From contig CAZRWW010000003.1 of NCBI GenBank assembly GCA_964603725.1, positions 62,001-126,000 of the forward strand: DNA of 64,000 bases. The letters run 5' to 3'. The first letter of the stretch is position 1, and every line of letters begins with the position of its first letter. Source of the stretch: CAZDKK01 sp964603725. GTDB lineage: Bacteria; Eisenbacteria; RBG-16-71-46; CAIMUX01; WJJG01. A program made the position numbers and the translations under genes. Under the pieces are notes generated by a model that made no database searches, was not told where the DNA came from, and saw only the letters and a program-made list of their open reading frames with translations. Positions 42,583 through 50,800 of this stretch are shown here, piece by piece.

Positions 42583-42901
42583 GCGCGACAAGTACCAGAT
42601 GCAGGCAGTGAAGTCACGCGAGTACGCAGGAGGCGAGGGTCAGGCTGTCCCGCCCGGGAACTCGTTACGCGCTCGCCGGCCTTGACTTAGCCCGCCTCGC
42701 CAGGCGATCGCTGGGCAAGATGCTCGACGTCGGACCTCCACATGTACAATGAGAGGCTCGGGGTTTGAGGAAGCCAGTGCCTGGTCAGTATCATGGCCGG
42801 GTAGGCGCTCGAACCGCATTCGGTTGCGGGATCCGCGCCCCGGAAAGCGCATGAGCTGGTGGACACGGATTACCGTCGTCCCGCCCGACTTGGAGGCAAG
42901 C
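42583..42901. promoter_or_regulatory. divergent regulatory region between sigma factor and membrane protein genes
   Basis: About 320 bp separate the oppositely transcribed sigma gene and the membrane protein gene. The right end carries GGAGG before ATG 42902. An ECF promoter (-35 AAC-type, -10 CGT-type) would be expected here, but I could not identify one with confidence. Confidence 0.3.
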
Positions 42902-43675
42902 ATGACAGACCGCATCAGATCCTCCCGTCGTCTCATCATCATCGGTGCCGCCCTGCTGGTCGCAGCCGCCGTTGCGCTGGTTCTGGCGGCCGTGTTCAGG
43001 GTTCATGCGGTGATCCTCCTCCTCTTGGCCCTCACGCTGGTGTTCGTGGCTGCCCGGGCCGTGGACCGCCCGCGTGCCTCGATCGTGATTCTTCACGTGA
43101 TCAGCGCTCTGGTGTTCCTGCTGGGGATTGTCCTGGTGGGCATCGCCACCGCCATCGTCCAGGGCCCCTCCCGGGGCGCGGGGACGTTCATCATGTTCCT
43201 GTCCGGCGCCGCGGAGTTCGCCGCCGGAGGACTGGTGGTTGCAGCGGCATCTCGCCTTCCGGGACCCGCCGCGTCGGAGGATACGAGTGCGTGGAAGATG
43301 AGGATTGCCCCGGCGGCCCTGCTCGGAATCGGCTTGTTCTCCCTGATGTTCCTCTTGTTTGGAGTGAAGTTTGCCGCCAACGATACGGCAGCAGGACTCG
43401 TCGGTGGGCTCATAGACGCTGTTGTCGCGGGCGGATACTCCCTGCTCGCGACCTATGTGCTCTTGCGTGGCCTGCCCCGGGCACGCCGGAATCTCTGGAT
43501 CGTCCTCGCCCTAAACGCGGTGCTTCTACTCACGGCACCCATCGTTCTGATCGCCGAACCGGGCGACTTGCAGGGGTTCCTCCTGCTGGGAATCGCGATC
43601 ATCTCGATCGCGTGTTCGTATGGCGGTCTGGCGCTGGCGGCCCGTGCCACCAGGCGTCACGAGACGGCGCCGTAA
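42902..43675 (+). CDS. Polytopic membrane protein, paralogue of the 40999-41877 product
   Basis: A 257-residue protein with about seven to eight transmembrane helices (IIIGAALLVAAAVALVLAAV, LLLALTLVFVAARAV, ILHVISALVFLLGIVLVGIA). It is similar to the other membrane protein of this locus throughout the C-terminal half. GGAGG lies 6 nt before the ATG at 42902. It has no recognised family and no charged residue pattern of a transporter. The divergent duplicate arrangement around the sigma factor suggests both belong to its regulon. Confidence 0.65.
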   Translation: MTDRIRSSRRLIIIGAALLVAAAVALVLAAVFRVHAVILLLLALTLVFVAARAVDRPRASIVILHVISALVFLLGIVLVGIATAIVQGPSRGAGTFIMFLSGAAEFAAGGLVVAAASRLPGPAASEDTSAWKMRIAPAALLGIGLFSLMFLLFGVKFAANDTAAGLVGGLIDAVVAGGYSLLATYVLLRGLPRARRNLWIVLALNAVLLLTAPIVLIAEPGDLQGFLLLGIAIISIACSYGGLALAARATRRHETAP

Positions 43676-43856
43676 CCAGTACTCGAATCCAACTCCGCTG
43701 CGTCACGAACGCACCAGGCTCTTTGCCCGGCCTCAGTTCTCGGGCTACGGCTGGCTGGCTCGCAGACCGAAGCTGCGTCAGCCGGGCGGCCTGGGCGCGG
43801 CTCGGCCACCGTCCGACGAATCACACGGGGACTGAAGGCTCCGCTCGGGAGAGGAG

Positions 43857-44060
43857 TCAGGCCGCCGCTTGCTTGTAGTGATGGCGCAGACCGCCCAGGC
43901 GCTCGATCTGGACGACGCCCCCTCGCCCGGCAGGATAGACATCGCGTCCATCCGGGCAGTCCAGCGCGAGGGATTGATGGCAGCGCCAGCGAAGTAGTAG
44001 TCGAAGTGACAAGTGAGGATGCGCGTCAGGTTCCGTTCGCCCAAGCACGATCACATGATC
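43857..44060 (-). mobile_element. C-terminal relic of a second rve-type transposase
   Basis: One minus-strand frame reads GERNLTRILTCHFDYYFAGA. After a frameshift the next reads RWRCHQSLALDCPDGRDVYP, VVQIERLGGLRHHYKQAAA and a stop at 43857. This is the integrase C terminus ending G-G-L-x-H-H-Y. It diverges from the relic at 37303, so it derives from a different element. The rest of 43676-44229 shows no gene. Confidence 0.68.
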
Positions 44061-44229
44061 GAGGCACTCGCGCCGGAGCGCGCCGGTTGTCGTGCTTGTC
44101 CCTGGCCTGCCGCCGATGTAGAATCACTTGCGCCGGCCCCACACTGTACCTGTGCCCTAGCGGTCGAGACAGCATGGGTGGAGCGAGCGCCCTAGATTCT
44201 GGAGCAAGCCACCGAAAGGGGGAATGCCC

Positions 44230-45906
44230 ATGAACACCCGGAGGTTCTCGTCCATGTTGGCCCTCCTGACCTGCCCGACCATCCTCCTGGCGTCGCCCGG
44301 TCGTGCACAATGGGCGGGCGAGGGTGCGCCTGTATGCGTGGAACAGGGGGAGCAAAGGCTTTGTCGCGTCATTGCGGATGGGTCCGGCGGTGCAATCGTC
44401 TGCTGGGCGGATAATCGAAGTGGTAACCTGGATCCGTATGCTCAGAGACTCGACGCCGGGGGCAACCGCCTGTGGAATCCCGCGGGCGTTCTGGTCTTCG
44501 CCGCTGGAGGCGATCAGGAGAAGATCGAAGCGGTCTCCGACGGAAGCGGGGGGGTCATCATCGTCTGGGAGGACCCGCGCGGCACGTTTCCCGACATCTA
44601 CGCACAGAGAGTCGACGCGAGTGGCAACGTTGCGTGGGCCCGACCCGTGGAGGTCTGCACCGCGGACAGAAGCCAGTGGGACCCAAAGGTCGTATCCGAC
44701 GGAGCCGGTGGCGCCATCATCACGTGGACAGACTGGCGTAGCACCCGTGAGGAGGTTTATGCGCAGCGGGTCAGCGGCAACGGCGTGACCCTGTGGACTG
44801 CGAACGGCATCTGCGTCTGCACGGCCGCGGGGGATCAGAGCGAGCCGAATCTCGCAGCCGACGGGGCCGGTGGCGCCATCATCGCCTGGGTAGACTGGCG
44901 TGGCACCGATCGCGACATCTATGCCCAGCGGGTCGCGGCCAATGGCAGCCTGTCCTGGGGCTCGAACGGTGTACCCGTCTGCACGGTTTCAGCTACTCAG
45001 GACAGACCGAGGGTCGTGTCTGATGGATCCCGCGGCGCCATCATCACCTGGTATGACTATCGAGCCGGTCCTTCAGACATTGACATCTACGGTCAGCGTC
45101 TTAGTGGGGACGGCGTCCGACTATGGGCGAACGAGGGGATCGCGATCTGTGAGGAACCCGGATATCAGATCCAGCTTGACCTCTGCTCGGACGGTCAAGA
45201 CGGTGCCCTGATGGTGTGGGATGACCAAGGGACCAGTCCATACTGGGTCTGGGCCCAGAGGCTCTCACCGAGTGGAGGCCCGCTCTGGGGCAGCTTGGGG
45301 ATCCATGTCGCCCAAACCACGGGTTTCCAGCACGACCCGAAGATCACCCACGACGGTTCAGGAGGGGCCATCGTCACATGGTCGGACACGATGGGAGATC
45401 ACCCTACTGCCTTCGCGCAGCACATCGGGGCTGGTGGAGTGGCAATGTGGGGAGAGAACGGGCTCCGGCTCTGTGTCCTCGACGATACTCAGGGGCCCCC
45501 AGAAATCGATACGGATGGCGCAGGTGGCGGGCTCATTGCCTGGAGTGACACTCGCAGCGGCCCGGTCGACATCTATGCTCAATCCACGGCGTACCTTGTG
45601 CCGAGTGGCATCGAGTCGACGACCCTCCCCGATCGCTTCGCGGTCTGGAACTCCCCCAATCCGTTTCGGGCGGCCACTCGATTTACCTACGCCTTGGCGG
45701 CACCTACATTGGTTTCTCTCCGCATCTTCGATTCCATGGGGCGGCCGACGCGGATCCTGGTGAACGAGTGGCGCGAGGCGGGCCGCCATGAGTCGATCTG
45801 GGATGGCCGGAACGATACAGGCGCATCTGTCCCCCACGGCGTCTACTACTACAGGTTCGCCGCTGGCGAGTGGGTGTCGACGGACAGGCTGGTTTGGATT
45901 CAATGA
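44230..45906 (+). CDS. Secreted propeller-like protein with FlgD-like sorting domain
   Basis: A 558-residue exported protein. A signal peptide at about 1-27 ends in PGRAQ. Eight repeats of about 50 residues follow, with the pattern S-D-G-x-G-G-A-I-I-x-W-x-D-x-R, D-I-Y-A-Q-R-V-x-x-x-G and L-W-x-x-x-G-x-x-V-C-T. They predict a beta-propeller. Residues 470-558 form the terminal domain (NSPNPFRAATRFTYALAA, VSLRIFDSMGRPTRILV, IWDGRNDTGASVPHGVYYY). The second ATG (44230) is spaced correctly from GGGGGA; the first ATG at 44224 is too close to it. The cargo or ligand is unknown. Confidence 0.8.
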   Translation: MNTRRFSSMLALLTCPTILLASPGRAQWAGEGAPVCVEQGEQRLCRVIADGSGGAIVCWADNRSGNLDPYAQRLDAGGNRLWNPAGVLVFAAGGDQEKIEAVSDGSGGVIIVWEDPRGTFPDIYAQRVDASGNVAWARPVEVCTADRSQWDPKVVSDGAGGAIITWTDWRSTREEVYAQRVSGNGVTLWTANGICVCTAAGDQSEPNLAADGAGGAIIAWVDWRGTDRDIYAQRVAANGSLSWGSNGVPVCTVSATQDRPRVVSDGSRGAIITWYDYRAGPSDIDIYGQRLSGDGVRLWANEGIAICEEPGYQIQLDLCSDGQDGALMVWDDQGTSPYWVWAQRLSPSGGPLWGSLGIHVAQTTGFQHDPKITHDGSGGAIVTWSDTMGDHPTAFAQHIGAGGVAMWGENGLRLCVLDDTQGPPEIDTDGAGGGLIAWSDTRSGPVDIYAQSTAYLVPSGIESTTLPDRFAVWNSPNPFRAATRFTYALAAPTLVSLRIFDSMGRPTRILVNEWREAGRHESIWDGRNDTGASVPHGVYYYRFAAGEWVSTDRLVWIQ

Positions 45907-46023
45907 ACTCGATCATGCCCTGAAGCTTGTATCGGCGCGACGCGCCATCTGCTCGGGACTCTCGGTGAACGACCTTGCGGGTCCGCGCGCGCGACCATTC
46001 GATCCGTCGGGTAAGACCTCGAT

Positions 46024-46348
46024 CAGTGGGTCTTCTTCAGTGACTATCCGGGCGCGGTCCCGATGATCGGTCGCGAGGAGGACTGGCGCGCATCTTCTCA
46101 ATCACCTTCAGGGACTCCCGTTCAGGATCACGTACCGGCGTCACTGCAATCACGAAGTCGATTACGTGGTACGGGCAGGCGATGCCATGTGGGCCATCGC
46201 GGTGAAGAGCGGGTGCCCCGGCGCAATGTCGGGGCTGGCAGCGTTCCAGAGGAAGTATCCGCATGGGCGCGCCATGGTGGTAGGATCGGGCGGGTGGGCG
46301 CTGGAGGAGTTCCTGGCGGAGGATCCTCGGTCGGTCTTTCGGGGTTGA
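46024..46348 (+). pseudogene. 3' relic of a DUF4143-type AAA ATPase
   Basis: Pieces in two frames match this family: WVFFSDYPGAVPMIGREEDW, then, in another frame, TGAHLLNHLQGLPFRITYRR, EVDYVVRAGDAMWAIAVKSG, AMSGLAAFQRKYPHGRAMVV, GSGGWALEEFLAEDP and a stop at 46346-46348. The Walker A half is gone. The E-V-D-Y and A-V-K-S nuclease-like C terminus is still readable. The remaining intergenic DNA (45907-46389) holds nothing else. Confidence 0.65.
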
Positions 46349-46389
46349 GGGATCACGCCCGCTAGGTCGCTGATGGAGGCTTGATTTGC

Positions 46390-47697
46390 ATGACATCCGA
46401 TGATGTTGCCCGCGATCCACGAGACGCGGCCCGCGATCCACGAGATGCGGCCCGCGATGCTCGGGGTGCGATCCTCGATCCGCGGGAAGCTGCCCACCAA
46501 GCGCTGATCCGCGGCGAGTTCCCGGCCCTGGCGGGTGACCTGATCTTCTTCGAAAACGCCGGCGGCTCCCAGGTACCTGCCTGCGTGTCCGATGCCATGC
46601 GCGCCTACATGCGCGAGTCGTACGTGCAGCTCGGGGCCGGCTACGCCCTCTCGCAGCGAGCCACCCGCCTGGTGGATCACGCGCACGCCTTTGCCCGCCT
46701 GTTCGGCAACGCCCGCGATCACGAGGCGATCCTGGGCCCATCGAGCACCGCGCTTCTCAACATGCTCGCCGCCACGTTGGGTCGCGTTCTGCGCCCGGGC
46801 CAGGAGATCATCTTGGCGGAGACAGGCCACGAGGCGAACCTGGGCCCCTGGAAGAGGCTGGAGCAGCAGGGGCTCATCCTGCGCTGGTGGCGGATGGACC
46901 CGCACAGCTTCACGTGTCCGCTCGACGGGCTCAGAGAGCTTCTCTCGCCCCGCACCGCCCTCGTCGCGTTGCCGCACGTCTCCAATCTGCTGGGCAGCAT
47001 CGTCGACCTGGCCGAGATCACAGCCGCGGCGCACCGCGTGGGCGCGGAGGTGGTGGCCGACGGCGTGGCCTATGCGCCGCATCGCGCCATCGACCTCGCG
47101 CGCTGGGGAGTCGATTGGTACGTCTACTCGACGTACAAGGTCTACGGGCCTCACATGGCGGTGCTCTACGGCAGGCGCGATGCGCTGGCCAGGCTCCCGG
47201 GCGCGAATCACTTCTTCATCCCTGCGGATCAGCTCGCGTACAAGTTCGAGCCGGGCGGGCCTAATCATGAGGGGTGCGCGGGGCTGCTGGCGCTGGGCGA
47301 GTACTTGCAGCGCGTGGCGGGCGCGGCGGCCGGGTGCGACCGAGCGGTGGTCGAGCGTGCCTATGCGCGGATGGAAGCGTGGGAGCGACCGCTGCTCGAG
47401 CGGCTGCTCGGCTACCTGCGCGAGGCGCCCGGCGTTCGCCTGATCGGATCGCCGGTCGTCGATCACCATCGCGTGGGCACGGTCAGTTTCGTGCACGAGC
47501 GCAAGTCGTCGCGCGACATCGTGGCCGCGGTCGACCGCACCAACATCGCCATTCGTCACGGGCACATGTACGCCTGGCACCTGTGCGAGGCCCTGGGCCT
47601 CGACCCCGAAGACGGCGTCGTGCGGGTCAGCTTCGTCCACTACAACACGCTCGAGGAGATCGAGCGGCTGATCGAGGCGCTGAGGGGGGTGGTCTGA
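46390..47697 (+). CDS. PLP-dependent cysteine-desulfurase-like enzyme (class V aminotransferase, TIGR01976-like)
   Basis: A 435-residue fold-type I PLP enzyme. FFENAGGSQVPACVSDAMRA starts the domain. The cofactor region has GPSSTALLNMLAAT, ETGHEANLGPW and ADGVAYAPHRAIDL. The Schiff-base lysine is K250 in STYKVYGPH. The later FEPGGPNHEGCAGL and IAIRHGHMYAWHLC match the VC1184-type subfamily; the latter contains the Cys-loop position. It probably releases sulfur or selenium from cysteine or selenocysteine, or acts on a related amino acid. The first 40 residues include R-D-P-R-D-A-A repeats not typical of the family. ATG at 46390 is preferred to TTG at 46381. The possible tie to the selenoprotein is speculative. 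Confidence 0.82.
   Translation: MTSDDVARDPRDAARDPRDAARDARGAILDPREAAHQALIRGEFPALAGDLIFFENAGGSQVPACVSDAMRAYMRESYVQLGAGYALSQRATRLVDHAHAFARLFGNARDHEAILGPSSTALLNMLAATLGRVLRPGQEIILAETGHEANLGPWKRLEQQGLILRWWRMDPHSFTCPLDGLRELLSPRTALVALPHVSNLLGSIVDLAEITAAAHRVGAEVVADGVAYAPHRAIDLARWGVDWYVYSTYKVYGPHMAVLYGRRDALARLPGANHFFIPADQLAYKFEPGGPNHEGCAGLLALGEYLQRVAGAAAGCDRAVVERAYARMEAWERPLLERLLGYLREAPGVRLIGSPVVDHHRVGTVSFVHERKSSRDIVAAVDRTNIAIRHGHMYAWHLCEALGLDPEDGVVRVSFVHYNTLEEIERLIEALRGVV
46411..46494 (+). repeat. four 21-bp tandem repeats at the 5' end of the desulfurase-like gene
   Basis: Units at 46411-46431 and 46432-46452 differ by one base (CGCGATCCACGAGA/TGCGG). The units at 46453-46473 and 46474-46494 are more degenerate. 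They encode R-D-P-R-D-A-A and variants, adding a charged N-terminal tail in whole codons. Confidence 0.75.
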
Positions 47698-47757
47698 GGG
47701 GCTCGCCCGCCGGGTCATACGCGCAGAGCCTGTCGAGATGTCGCGCGCAAACGAGGT

Positions 47758-47790
47758 GGGGCGGCCGCCCTGCTAGCTGGCGGCCGCCCC
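47758..47790. terminator. bidirectional 12-bp hairpin between convergent genes
   Basis: GGGGCGGCCGCC (47758-47769) and GGCGGCCGCCCC (47779-47790) form a perfect 12-bp stem around a 9-base loop. The hairpin lies in the 141-bp gap between two convergent genes. Very stable, it could block both transcripts. No T-tract follows, so it may be Rho-assisted or simply a pausing element. Confidence 0.55.
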
Positions 47791-47838
47791 GCAGCCGCGA
47801 ACGGGAAACGCCCGCCCGCGGCATGATGCAATCTATGA

Positions 47839-50800
47839 TTAACGGAGCAGGAGAATCGCCCGGCTCTGGGATGTCACGTTCGTTGCCAGCCGCGCGAAGT
47901 AGACTCCTCCCGCAACCGGGACTCCCCGGTCATCGCTGCCATCCCAGGTGACGCGGTGCTCTCCGGCCGAGAGCGTCCCAGCCAGGAGTCCGCGCACGAT
48001 GCGTCCGCTGATGTCGTACACGCCGATCTCAACGCGCTCCTCGCCCGCCAACGAGAAGCCGAGCTGCGTGCTCGCCCGGAACGGATTCGGCAGGGCTCCC
48101 AGCAGCCGCGTGCCGGACAGGGGCACGCCGCCCTCCTCGCCGACGGCCGAGGTCGCGTTGGCGTAGATTGCCTGCGCCTGGTCCGCGTTCTGCTGCAGGC
48201 CGGCCAGGCTGGCCGCGCCGATCAAGGCGAAGGCCACCTCGATCTGCCCGCCGGACGCGAGGTTCAGCGGTCCGGCCGAGACGAGCACGCTGTAATCGTT
48301 GGCGCTCGGGCCGCTCGAGATCACATGCTGCGGGTCCGAAGCCGCCAGGAAGGCGTGCTTGTCGGCGTCGAGGATGTACTGACTCGGATAGACGAACGTC
48401 GGATTGTCCACCAGGGTGAGATTGCCGAGGGGCAGGGCGCCCGTATAAGGATCGAGCAGCCGCAGCCCCGCGTGCGTTCCGGCGCCGTCCCTGAGCCACG
48501 CCAGGCGGCGGGATCCATCGGTGCCGGCGGTGTCGTCGCCTCCGGTGCCGTTCACGTCGTAATCGAGATAAACGCCGAAGTAGAGATCGCTCAGATCCGA
48601 ACCCTCGTTCGTCACGAGGTAGCGCACGATCACGAAGTCGTCGTCGCTGGCAGGTCCTGAAAACGCCAATGACCGCTGGTCGACCACGAGCCCGCGCGGC
48701 GTCGTGGCCGCGGAATCGCGGTAGCGTGACTCAAGCGTCTGCGACGCGCCCAGAATGCTCTCGCGCATCCGCCCGTCCGGGCAGGCCGTCACCTCCCATT
48801 CCTTGGCGGGATCGGCGTCGAAGTCACGGCTGGCGACGTAGGTCGGGCTCTCGCCCACCCAGAAGCCCCCCAGGTAGAGGTGGTTGGGGCCGCCGGCCGG
48901 ATAGATGAACCCCGAGCCAGCCGCCTGCGACCCGTCCAGGAAGCCGAGAATGCCCTGATCCGTCACCGTCAGCTCGACATTGCCCACGTCGTGGTTGGCG
49001 AAGTCGGGCCGCGCCGGCGCGCACGGATTGGGGCTGCAGGTCGATCCGATGCCCTGGAAGGCGCCGCTCTGGGCGGCGCAGGCGGCCGCGGTGAGGATCT
49101 CGCAGCAGCCGTCCGCCAGGCAGCAGGCGCCCGTGATCGGCTGGGCCGGTTCGACGCGCACAAGCGTGCTGTCCGTGCCGGTCGCGCCGTTCCAGTCGCG
49201 CGCCAGGAAGATCACCGTATGGTCGCCCACATTGGCTGACGTGGTGAGCCAGCCGAACTCGCCCGTGCCGTCGCCGTTGTCGCGGAAGATCGCCGTGGCC
49301 GGCTTCTGGGTCGCCAGCAGCAGCACCCGATCGTAGTCCGGGTCGAGTGCCGACACCGCGAAAGCCACCGAGTCGCCCTCGATCACGACCACGGTGTCGG
49401 GGCAGCTCACGACCGGCCGGCCGTTCACGCCGCCATCAGTGATATTGGAGATGTTGTTGACCTCATCGAGCGTACGCACCGCGAAGTGATGTAAGCCGCT
49501 CTCGAGTCGCGCGACGCTCACGAACTCCGGCGCGCCCGGCGCCATGGGTTCCGGCAAGGCGGCGACCATGTCCGGGCGGACCCACAGTGCGTGCCGCCAG
49601 TTGGATGGATCGATCGTCTCGGGGCCGTAGCGAATGTTGTACAGCTCGGCCTGCCGGAGCAGATCGTCGTCCCCCGGAGTGGTCCAGGTGAGCAGCGCTT
49701 CCTCGGTGCCCGTCGGAATGACGGTGGGAATCAGCGCAGCCGGCTTGATTCGGTCGACGCCCACAACGACGAGGTTGTCGATCTTCCAGTCCTGATAGTC
49801 GGGCAGGAATGTCCCGCAGGGGTTGCCGGGATAGGCTGCGAAGGCAATGACGATATCGCCGTTACCGTCTCCGCACCAGGGAGTCAGATCGATCATCTCG
49901 GGCAAGACAGGCGCGCAGGGTGCGGCGGGCAGCGGATCGTAGTAGACACGCAGGGTGTCATCGACGATGCCATTCTTGTACAGGAGCACATAGCCCGTCA
50001 CCATTTCGACCCCCGAGTGCTCATACATCAGATAGGCCTCGGTGAGCTCAATGAGATCGAAAGATGGCGTGCGCATCTCGCCATGGTCGTCGCCGACGTA
50101 GAGGGGATGGTAGATCTCGGCGCACATGTAGCCGTTGGGGAAGGGGTCGGGGGTGAAGAGGGGATCGCAGCTCCAGAGCTGCTGGCCATCCTCGTAGAAG
50201 TTCCAGACCGGGCAATTCTGGGCCAAGGAGACGGTAGAGAGGCCGAGCTCGAACATCTCGACGTAGTTGAGGAACCAGTCGTCCTCGACCTCGCCCTCCA
50301 AGGCGTCCTGATAGGCGTCACCGAGCGGCTGATCGTGCGTCAAGCGGGTGCGGACGTTGAGGAATCGGCCCGGATTGCGGTTTTGGATGTGATAGCCGAT
50401 CTGCACGTCGGGCACGGGGAAGACGTAGGTGTAGGTCTGGGTGTTGCCGCCCCAACCCGACGGGTTGAGCACCTCGTTCTGGATCACCCAGTCATGGGCG
50501 GTGTTCCAGTCGTCGTCGGCCTCCCAGTCGAACCAGAGGTTCAGGTGAAGCGGGTGTCCCTGGAAGTGGGTGCTCTGCCAGTCCTCCACCGAGACCGTGA
50601 CGGTCACCATACCGAGCTGGCCGGGGAGGTAAGGCGGATAGAATTCGACGCCGTCGTCGAAGGCGTCGCGGCCGTTGGGGCCCATCGCATTGGGGGGGCC
50701 ATCGGGATCGGGCACGCCCGCGACCTCGGGACTGAACTCCTCGCCCAGCCAGGCATAGGCGGCGGATTCATGGATGGCGCCCGCGTACCCGGGCTCGTCC

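Noticed and set aside
46390..47697. Selenocysteine lyase dedicated to the selenoprotein at 1-511
   Set aside because: The family acts on cysteine or related compounds in many organisms without selenium use, and the genes are 46 kb apart. No selA, selB, selC or selD is in the window.
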